Assembly: GCF_018991925.1 (NCBI RefSeq)
Contig: NW_024755006.1
Location: 57,501-121,500 of the forward strand
DNA length: 64,000 bases
Direction: 5' to 3'
DNA from: Homarus americanus
Taxonomy: Eukaryota; Arthropoda; Malacostraca; Decapoda; Nephropidae
The notes below the pieces were generated by a model that saw only the letters and a list, made by a program, of their open reading frames with translations, was not told where the DNA came from and made no database searches. Position numbers and translations under genes: made by a program. This document shows positions 56,701 through 64,000 of the stretch, in pieces (the first letter of the stretch is position 1; each line of letters begins with the position of its first letter).

Positions 56701-59495
56701 GCTGCTTGCTTCTACCATTGCTGCTGTTTGTGGTCTCACCACTGCTACGCTGCTTGTGGTCTCACTGCTTGCTGCTTGTGGTCTTACCACTGCTGCTGCT
56801 TGTTGCTTCCTATACTGCTGCCGCTTGGTCTCCACTGCTACCGTTTGCGTTGCTGCTGTTTTGCTGCTGTTTCAGGTTCCCCACTACTGCTGCTGCTTTC
56901 AGGTTCTACCACCGTTGCTGTTTGTGGTTGCTGCTACTGCTGCTGCTTGTGGTCTTTACTACTGCTGCTGCGTTGTGGTTACTACCACTGCTACTGCTTG
57001 TGGCTGCTGCTGATTGCTGCTGTTTTGTGGTTCTACTACTGCTGCTGTTTTGGTCTCATCATCGTTGCCGTTTGTGGTTGCCACTGCTGCCGCTTGTGGT
57101 CTCTACTTCACTGCTGTTGCTTGTATTACCACTACTGCTACTGCTTGTGTTGCTGCCATTGCTGCTGCTTGTGTCTCTACCACTGCTGCTGCTTGTGGCC
57201 CTACTACTGTTGCTGTTTGTATTGCTGCCACTGTTGCTGTTGGTGGTCTCATCATCTGTTGCTGCTTGTATTCCACCACTGCCACTGCTTGTGGTCGCTG
57301 CTACCGCCGCTTGCGGTCTCAACACCGTTGCTGTTTGTGGTCTCACCACCGTTGCCGCTTGTGGTTACCATCACCGCTTTTCCGTTTGTTGTCTCTACCT
57401 ACTGCTGCCGCTTCAGGTCTCACCACTGCCGCTGCTTCAGGTCTCACCATCGCTGCTGTTTGTGTTGCTGCCACTGCTGCTGCTTGTGGTTCACTCTGCT
57501 GCTCTTTTAGGTCTCACCATTGCTGCTGCTTGGTTCATCACCGTTGCTGCTTGTGGTCACACTGCTTGTGGCAGTTGCCACGTTGCGTTTTGGTCTTATC
57601 ACTGCTTGCTGTTTGGTGGTCTATATGCTGCTGTTTGTGGTTGCTGCTACTGCTGCTGCTTTCAGGTCTTCACCACTGTTGCCGCTTGTATTACCACTAC
57701 TGCTTGCTTGTGGCTGCTGCTACTGTTGCTGTTTTGCTTCTACCACTGCTGCTTGGTTGTCTTCACCACTGCTGTTGTTTGTGGCCGCTGCTACCGTTGC
57801 TGCTTCAGGTCTTTACCACTGCTGCTGCTTGTGGTTACCATTACTGCTTCTGCTTTGTGTTGCTGCCACTGTGCTGCTTTGTGGTCTCACTACTGCTGCT
57901 GTTTGTCTCTCACTGGTTGCGTTTGTGGGCTGCTACTGCTGCTGTTTGTGGTCTTACCACTGCTGCTGCTTTTGTATTCCATCACTGCTACTGTTTGTAT
58001 TGCTGCTACTGTTGCTGTTTGTGGTTCTACTACTGCTGCTTCGTTGTAGGTCTCTACTTCACTGCTGCTGTTTGTGGTTACTACTTTCGTCATACTGCTT
58101 GTGTTCCTACCACTGCTGCCGTTTGTGGCTCCCACCACTGCTGTTCTTGTGGTCTCTACTACTGTTGCTGTTTGTGGTTATTGCTGCTGACTGCTGCTGC
58201 TTCAGGTTCCCACTACGTTGCCGTTTGTGGTCTTCACTACTGCTGCTGCTTGTGGTCTTTACCACTGCTGCTGTTTCAGTGGTCTTACCACTGCTGCTGT
58301 TTGTGGCTTCGCCACTTGCTGTCGCTGCTTGTGGTTCTACCACTGCTGCTGCTTGTTGGTTCCCTCATCACGTTGCTTGTATTACCATCACTGCTGCTGC
58401 TTTGTGTTGCTACCACTGCTGCTGCTTGTGGTCTCACCACTGCTGCTGTTTCAGGTTGCTGCCACTGCCGCTTTCGGTCTTTACCACTGCTGCTGCTTGT
58501 ATTACTACCACTGCTGCTGTTTGTGGCTGGTTGCCACTGCTGCTGCTTGTGGTCTCTACCATTGCCGCTTGTCAGGTTCCCATCACTGCTGCTGTTTCAG
58601 GCTACCGCCACTTGCTTTTTCAGGTCTTCACTATTGCCGCTGCTTTGTGGTTTCACCACTGCTGCCGCTTGGTTCTACCACTGCTTGCTGTTTGAGGTCT
58701 TGCCACTGCTGCTGCTTTGGTGGTCTCACTACTGCTGCCGTCTGGTCTTCATCATCAGCTGCCGGTTGTGGTTGTTTACCTACTGCTGCTGCTTCAGGTC
58801 TCTACCACTGCTGCTGCTTGTGGTTCCTACTACTGTTGCTGCTTGTGGCTGGTTGCTACTCGCTGCTGCTTGCGGTCTCCCATCACTGTTGCCGTTTTGT
58901 ATCTTACCACTACTGTTACTGTTTGTGGCTGCTGCCACTGCTGCTGCTTCAGGTCTTACTCACTGCTGCTGCTTTCAGGTCTTTACTACTGCTGCTGTTT
59001 GAGGTTGCTGCTACTGCTGCTGCTTGGGTTCTACTACTGCTGCTGTTGTGGTCTCATCACTGCTGCTGTTTGTGGCTACTACTCTACTGTTGCTGCTTCT
59101 GGTTCCTCACTACTGCTGCTGCTTGCGGTCTCACTTCACTTTGCTGCTCAGTGTTTGCTGCTACTGCCGTTGCTGGTTCCATCGTTGCTGCTTTCAGGTC
59201 TCTACTACTGCTGCTGCTTGCGGTCGGTTGCCACTGCTGCCGTTTGTGGGTCTCATCACTGCTTCGCCGCTTTGTTTACTACTACTGCTACTGTTTGTGG
59301 TCTGCACCACTGCTGCTTCTGGTTCTGACATTGCTGCTGCTTCAGGTCTTCACCACTGCGGTTGCTTGTATTACTATTACTGTTGCTGCTTCAGGTCTCA
59401 CTACTGCTGCTGTTTGTATTTCCATCACAGTTGCTGTTTGTGGCTGCTACTACTGCTGCTGTTTGTGGTCTTACTACTTCGCCGCTTTGGCTGCT
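41750..59495. repeat. ~17.7-kb degenerate 24-25-bp minisatellite (CTGCTGCTTGTGGNTCTACTA)
   Basis: One continuous array based on CTACTACTGCTGCTGCTTGT followed by GG(C/T)(T)C(C); dividing length by unit size gives roughly 700 units. Units vary from about 20 to 28 bp and can contain TACCACTG, TCACCACTG or GCTACTG, and CTTCAGG instead of CTTGTGG. The first kilobase (to about 42.5 kb) is very disordered. TACTACTG units dominate at about 48.6-52.2 kb and CTCACCACTG units at about 53-59.4 kb. Plus-strand stops need rare indels, so stop-free frames of 500-1,030 residues exist in all three plus frames, reading Ala-Pro-Thr-Thr-Ala, Ser-Tyr-Tyr-Cys-Cys or poly-Leu by phase. The minus strand carries CAGTAGTAG stops. 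Constant frame slipping, no amino-terminal or unique domain, and no splice architecture argue against a gene. Confidence 0.95.
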
Positions 59496-60033
59496 AGCAC
59501 TATAACCCATGACTCTTCAGACACTTACACCCCTACATGCATGAGTCAGGAAGGCCAGCATGATCTCCACATGTTGGACTACTGCTGCATCTTGTGACCT
59601 TGGTCGGGGTCATACAGGGTCATAAACAGAATTTATTCCCACTTACACAGTACTATTTCTGTCAAGTGTGTACGACTTTAAGTGTGCGTCCATCGGGTTG
59701 CTACAGGTCTCTCTCTCTTGAAAAAATACACCTCGATTTTATCCACGGGATTTAATTGTTAAAATACTACTACTACTACTACTACTACTTTTTTTATTTT
59801 AAAACGTGGCCTCCAGCCTCCCCAATAGCCACACCTTCGCCACCATTTATTTACCTTAATATTAAATATCCTAATACATAATAAGCTATCCTATCTGTGT
59901 TAAATTCTACTACTACTCACATCAACTAACACATATATCTATTTCATATTAATTTCTCTCTCTCTAACTAGCGCAGTCTGACTACTTATTGGTTACCATG
60001 GTGACGGCTTCCATACGTCGAGTCGGTAAATAG
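59496..60033. other. Complex AT-rich sequence with (CTA)n
   Basis: Non-repetitive DNA after the array, with (CTA)n at 59767-59789. No open frame with a recognised domain. Confidence 0.55.
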
Positions 60034-60135
60034 TCACCTGAAGATTAGACACCCCACCTTATTTCATTTGACGATTAAACACCGTAACTCTACCACGAGT
60101 ATTACGTTAATGTTGGTGTGTTAATCTTCAGGTGA
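60034..60135. mobile_element. 102-bp MITE-like element with 14-bp terminal inverted repeats
   Basis: TCACCTGAAGATTA at 60034-60047 is the exact reverse complement of 60122-60135, and similarity continues weakly inward (GACACCCC versus ACACACC). The left 36 bases match the reverse complement of 25306-25341 at 31 positions, so the sequence is dispersed. There is no coding capacity and no clear flanking duplication. A short non-autonomous DNA transposon is possible but unproven. Confidence 0.5.
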
Positions 60136-60171
60136 TCCGAAACAGGATCTCTATTTGTCAGCTCGTTAGTG

Positions 60172-60260
60172 CATGGCGGGGCGGGCAGGGCAGGGCGGGC
60201 GGGCAGGGCGGGCGGCAGGGCGGATGGGAAAGGGCGGCGTGGCGGGGCGAGGGCGAGGTC
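60172..60260. repeat. GGGC/GGCAGGG GC-rich tract
   Basis: GCGGGGCGGGCAGGGCAGGG-like units over about 85 bases; the most GC-rich patch of the last 5 kb and a quadruplex candidate. Confidence 0.85.
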
Positions 60261-60350
60261 AGGATGTGTGGGAATTTACGGAAAAAACATATCTTCCTAT
60301 GTTATGTCTTATGCATGTTCGTTGGTGTAAACTATTTATGATTTGAAAAA

Positions 60351-60368
60351 CTAACCTAACCTAACCTT
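60351..60368. repeat. Short CCTAA tract
   Basis: CTAACCTAACCTAACC, about three units. Confidence 0.85.
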
Positions 60369-60440
60369 CCCCACTCAGTAAGATTCATATTTTTATCCGT
60401 TTTGCCCCAAGCAGCTACAGCTAGTAAATTAGCTTTGGTT

Positions 60441-61100
60441 AACATAAGAACATATGAACGGAGGAAACTGCAGCGGGTCAATTGGGCCATACTGGGCAGT
60501 CCTGTTTACACCCAACCCCTATCGCTCATATATCCCTCCAACCTGTGTTTGAAGCTATCCAGCGTAGTCAATTCAATTTCAATTTCAATTGTTTATTCCT
60601 TGATAGAGGAAGCGGGATCCTAGTGCTGTCACTAGGTACCCCTGTAATGAATGACAGAGATCTGGCAAGTGTGACAAGTATATACAGTATAAATATTATA
60701 GGCTTACTAAAGCCTAAGGAAGGAAGGAAGGATATTCTTTAACACATAATCAATGTTATTTACATAATATCTGGCCAGTATGGGGAGGATCATCGTGTTC
60801 CGTCAGGTCGAGTGGTGGTCCAGCAGGCGTCACGGAAGCGTTGTGTGGGGGACATCTTAGGAGGTAGTGGATAAGGGTGTTGTCGGGTCTTCTGCATAAT
60901 GCACAAGAGCGTTGCTCAGTGGGATACCAATCTCCCAAGCAAAGTCATACCCAACCAGCGTAGTCGAGTTAATAATGATATTTGGTAACTTGTTCCACTC
61001 ATCCACTACTCTGTTTCCAAACCAATGTTTACGTATTTCGCGCCTAAATTTAAATTTGTCTAATTTAAAACCATTGCTACGAGTTCGCTCCCGGTTGGAT
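60441..61100 (-). mobile_element. CR1-like LINE 3' end, minus strand, interrupted by a second LINE
   Basis: The tail lies at the low-coordinate end: AACATAAGAACATATGAACG is the reverse complement of a TTATGTTC-type tail. Read on the minus strand, 61100 to 60957 encodes TRSNGFKLDKFKFRREIRKH, WFGNRVVDEWNKLPN and INSTT. The frame resumes below 60570 as DSFKHRLEGYMSDRGW and a stop. It aligns with the copies at 25.6 and 39.5 kb but has a different 3' UTR, so it is a sister subfamily. A different element occupies 60570-60956, flanked by CCAGCGTAGTC duplications. The truncated 5' end abuts a TTAGG tract at 61102. Confidence 0.88.
60570..60956 (-). mobile_element. Nested 5'-truncated LINE with 11-bp target-site duplication
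   Basis: CCAGCGTAGTC occurs at 60559-60569 and again at 60957-60967, exactly flanking the insertion: the signature of target-primed reverse transcription. On the minus strand the last codons of an ORF read QRSCALCRRPDNTLIHYLLR followed by CP, a CxxC...H...C motif found at the C-terminus of Jockey-group and related LINE RT proteins; the frame ends at TAA near 60757. The 3' UTR carries AATAAA (near 60593) and a tail of GAAATT hexamers (60570-60591). It inserted after the CR1 host copy was in place. Clade assignment is tentative. Confidence 0.83.
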
Positions 61101-61101
61101 A

Positions 61102-61125
61102 GTTAGGTTAGGTTAGGTTAAGTTA
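61102..61125. repeat. TTAGG tract at the truncated end of the CR1 copy
   Basis: TTAGGTTAGGTTAGGTTAAG, starting directly after the LINE homology ends. Confidence 0.85.
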
Positions 61126-61298
61126 AATCGCATAAAACAGAATATCGTCCAAGTGGGATGTAATCTAACGAGTGTGATCAGTGACGGAAGGATAAGTGTA
61201 CCTGTGTATAGAAATGATTACCTGTACAGCTTAATTATAGTAAAGCGTGGTAGAAGGTTTTTGTCATCTGGCCCACATAGTAAGTATAAAACACACAT
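61126..61298. other. Complex linker
   Basis: No gene or repeat recognised. Confidence 0.5.
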
Positions 61299-61355
61299 AC
61301 TAACCTAACCTAACCTAACCTAACTCCAACCTAACCTAACCTAACCTAACCCAAC
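61299..61355. repeat. Interstitial (CCTAA)n
   Basis: About ten CCTAA pentamers with TCCAA and CCCAA variants. Confidence 0.93.
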
Positions 61356-61394
61356 CTCACTATGTTTAGTTATAAGTTATGATCAGTTTAGGTC

Positions 61395-61500
61395 CACACC
61401 TCCTCATACACCTGCCCACACATCTGTCCATGCACCTGTTGACACACCTGCTCATACACCTACCCACACCTGCTCACACACCTGTTGACACACCTGCTGA
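61395..61500. repeat. Short CACACCTGCTCA repeat
   Basis: CACACCTGYYSAYACACCT-like units, about 12-14 bp, seven or eight copies. Confidence 0.75.
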
Positions 61501-61532
61501 TTGTGTATGATGGCATTATACTTGATGAGTGA

Positions 61533-61808
61533 CTGATATGTCAAATTATCCATGCTGAGTGGGTAAAGGTGCCATATTATCCCTACTGAGTGGGTAAAGG
61601 TGCCATATTATCCATGCTGAGTGGGTAAAGGTGCCATATTATCCATGCTGAGTGGGTAAAGGTGCCATATTATCCCTACTGAGGGGTAAGCTATTATCCC
61701 TACTGAGTGGGTAAAGGTGCCATATTATCCCTACTGAGTGGGTAAAGGTGCCATATTATCCCTACTGAGTGGGTAAAGGTGCCATATTATCCCTACTGAG
61801 TGGGTAAG
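61533..61808. repeat. 31-bp minisatellite (GTGCCATATTATCC...)
   Basis: Nearly nine units of GTGCCATATTATCC(C/A)T(A/G)C followed by TGAGTGGGTAAAG. The units are very similar apart from one deleted unit at 61680, so this array is young compared with most others here. Confidence 0.95.
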
Positions 61809-62108
61809 TTGACAATATGGATGGACTGTCTAGAATCATCATGTAATATTCTCGTTACCGTCAACAGTATACAGTTTACTCAAGGTATATTGTTGTTGTT
61901 ATTATTTATATATACATGATACAACCCTTTGTTTACAACCCCCGGTTCACTGCCTCCCTTCATCCCTCCCTACCACCCCTTCACCCCGGCCACTCATTCA
62001 TCCCTCAGACACTCGGTGCAGTGTGTCCAACGCCGGGGTGAACACAGACCAGTTTTCGCTCTAATAAATACTGATGGTAAACTTTTGTCAAGGTTTTGGC
62101 AACACTGA
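61809..62108. other. Complex linker
   Basis: Mixed DNA without a recognised gene. Confidence 0.5.
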
Positions 62109-62119
62109 ACAAACACACA

Positions 62120-62193
<74 letters not shown>

Positions 62194-62282
62194 TAAAATA
62201 CTCTAACACAAAAACAGAGACAACAACAACAACACCAACAACAACAATAACAAGAACAACATCACCAACAACAACAAACACT
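62109..62282. repeat. (AC)n and (AAC)n microsatellites
   Basis: (AC)n 62113-62190 with one ATAC interruption, then CAACAA/CACCAA steps 62220-62280. Confidence 0.94.
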
Positions 62283-62349
62283 CAGACAGTCTCCTCCTCC
62301 AGTAAGTGTCGACTCAAGTCTCATGAACCAGTTCCTTCATTGCTCCACC

Positions 62350-62545
62350 AGACAGACAGACAGACAGACAGACAGTCAGTCAGTCAGTCAGTCAGTTAGT
62401 TAGTCAGCCAACCACCCAGTCAGTCACCCAGTCAACTAGTCAACCAGACAACCTACCACCCAGTCAGTCAACGTCAGCCAATCAGCCAACCAGTCAACCA
62501 GCCAACCTAACCAACCACAGCTAAATCCTACCACAGGAAACTATA
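62350..62545. repeat. (CAGA)n, (CAGT)n and CCAACCAGTCA repeats
   Basis: (CAGA)n 62350-62373 turns into (CAGT)n to about 62395, then CAGTCANCCA and CCAACCAG steps to about 62515. Confidence 0.88.
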
Positions 62546-62619
62546 AAACAGCTAATCATACCACAGCTAACACAGTTCCTCACCACAGCAACCACACACA
62601 TAGTATTAAACGTTAGCTA

Positions 62620-63018
62620 AACCATCCTCCTCCTCCTCCTCCTCCCATCCTCACCGCCTCCCCTCACCCGGCCCTCCTCCCACCTCACTCCCCCTCCCAC
62701 CTCACTCCAGCCTCCACCCTCCGCCTCTCCCATCTCCGTTGTTCCCCTCCTCCCTACCCCCCTCCCACCTCCTCCGGCCTCCTCCCATCCTCCCCCCCTC
62801 CTCCCATCCTCCTCCGCTCCCCATCCTCCCCGGCCCTCCTCCCATCCTCCCCGGCCCTCCTCCCATCTCACTCCGGCCCTCCTCCCACCTCACTCCGGCC
62901 TCTCCCATCTCCTCCTCACCTCACTCCTCCCACCTCACTGCCTCCCACCCCCTCCCCACTCCGCCCTCCCTCCCATCCTCACTCCGGCCCTCCCTCCCAC
63001 CTCACTCCGGCACCTCCC
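62620..63018. repeat. ~20-23-bp CCGGCCCTCCTCCCACCTCA minisatellite
   Basis: About 18 units of CTCCGGCCCTCCTCCCA followed by CCTCA or TCCTC, with (CTC)n at the start. Gly/Glu/Arg frames on the minus strand are artefacts. Confidence 0.88.
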
Positions 63019-63420
63019 CTCTTGAAGAATAAAAGAAGCTTAAACCGGTTAATCAAGTTTTCAATTCAATCCTTTACACCAAACTCTTTCAAACTTATAA
63101 AAAAAAATAGTTAAATCGAAAAATAATTTGGACGATTATTGTGTGACTACGATAAATAAGTATTAGTAGTAGAGACAAAAGTAGATAGTAGTTTTAAGTG
63201 TTGTAGTAGTGGCTGATAGTCTACTTAATGCTTCCTAAAAATACTTAGAAAAATACGCTTTCTTAATTTCGTGTATTTTCGTGCACTCTAATAACTTTAG
63301 TGATATTTAAAATGTTAAGTGTATTCGCTAAATTACACAATATAATGACAATAAGCCGTAATTTTAATGCTTATGTTAATTAATTATCTTTTCGATGTTA
63401 AATATTTGTTACGTCATAGT
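63019..63420. other. AT-rich complex sequence, no gene recognised
   Basis: About 400 bases of AT-rich DNA with no repeat structure and no meaningful open frame. Confidence 0.6.
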
Positions 63421-63730
63421 GTAAGATCAGGGGTGGATGGAGGAAGTAGGTGAAGGGGTGAAGTTAAGGGGGGTAGGTGAAGGGGTGAAGTTAAGGGTTA
63501 GGGGTAGGTGAAGGGGTGAAGTATGGGGGGTAGGGGTGAAGGTAGTTAAGGGAGGGGGTAGGTGAAGGGTGAAGTTAGGGGTTAGGGGTAGGTGAAGGGG
63601 TGAAGTTAAGGGGTAGGGGTAGGTGAAGGGGTGAAGTTAAGGGGTAGGGGGTAGGTGAAGGTGAAGTTAAGGGGTAGGGGGTAGTGAAGGGGTGAAGTTA
63701 AGGGGTAGGGGGTAGGTGAAGGGGTGTTGA
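63421..63730. repeat. ~31-bp GTGAAGGGGTGAAGTTAAGG minisatellite
   Basis: About ten units of GTGAAGGGGTGAAGTTAAGG followed by GGTAGGGGGTAG, with small deletions. G-rich. Confidence 0.92.
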
Positions 63731-63776
63731 GGGGAGGAAGGAGGTCGACCAGATCTTAGATTTTGAAAGTTCTTCT

Positions 63777-63795
63777 CTAACCTAACCTAACCAAC
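63777..63795. repeat. Short CCTAA tract
   Basis: CTAACCTAACCTAACCAACC, about three units. Confidence 0.85.
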
Positions 63796-63897
63796 CTTAT
63801 TTCTAATTCACGCAGCAACTTTTAAAAATTTATAAATATATATTTTTTGATAGATCCTAAAAAAAAATAAGAATTAATATAAATCAAAATGCCAGTC

Positions 63898-63978
63898 CGC
63901 CACCTCCCTTCTTCCCTCCTTCCCCCCCCTCCTCTCCCTCTCCCTCCTTCCCTTCCCTCCTTCCCTCCCTCACACAGC
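63898..63978. repeat. Polypyrimidine CCTTCCCTCC tract
   Basis: C/T-only stretch near the window end, after an AT-rich linker. Confidence 0.85.
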
Positions 63979-64000
63979 TGCCTCACCTCCCTAGCCATGA

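Noticed and set aside
60402..60742. Plus-strand open frames over 60.4-60.7 kb as a small gene
   Set aside because: They are antisense to two nested LINE fragments whose minus-strand translations are clearly recognisable.

Overview
The window reads as repeat-saturated, non-coding nuclear DNA from an arthropod, most likely a decapod crustacean. The evidence is about fifteen tracts of the arthropod telomere pentamer TTAGG/CCTAA scattered in both orientations, extremely dense microsatellites, and degraded non-LTR retrotransposons (LINEs). The decapod call is an inference from this overall texture; no gene or rRNA is present to prove it. I found no credible host protein-coding gene, no rRNA, no intact tRNA and no prokaryotic feature. 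Nearly all long open frames are repeats whose unit lacks stop codons in one or more frames.

Layout. 0-5.7 kb: purine and pyrimidine tracts, a 15-bp minisatellite, and one non-repetitive island at 0.6-1.0 kb with a cluster of CRE-like TGACGTCA sites. 5.7-13.1 kb: simple repeats, a decayed TACGC-rich repeat and a 26-bp minisatellite. 13.1-14.0 kb: a LINE end with RNase H remains. 14-21.3 kb: TTAGG tracts, a possible tRNA-related SINE, a 21-bp minisatellite, a 9/18-bp array and a LINE endonuclease fragment. 21.3-31 kb: several minisatellites, a CR1-type LINE end inside a 15-bp array, a TIR-like element holding TTAGG repeats, and a cluster of TAATCC motifs. 31-41.5 kb: another LINE end with an (ATT)n tail, a 160-bp (AC)n, a minisatellite in two opposed orientations, two long abutting arrays and a longer CR1 copy. 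41.75-59.5 kb: one degenerate 24-25-bp minisatellite of about 17.7 kb, more than a quarter of the window. 59.5-64 kb: a small inverted-repeat element, a CR1 copy interrupted by a second LINE with an 11-bp target-site duplication, and further arrays.

The only proteins readable here are retrotransposon remnants: CR1-like reverse-transcriptase tails at 25.6, 39.5 and 60.4 kb, a related RT tail at 31.0 kb, an endonuclease/linker at 21.0 kb, an RNase H region at 13.1 kb, and a CxxC...H...C tail at 60.6-60.95 kb. All are truncated and presumed inactive.

Unit irregularities in several arrays (one-base slips, recurrent CGTACC-like intrusions) may be real divergence or uncorrected long-read error. 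Array lengths and unit counts are therefore approximate.
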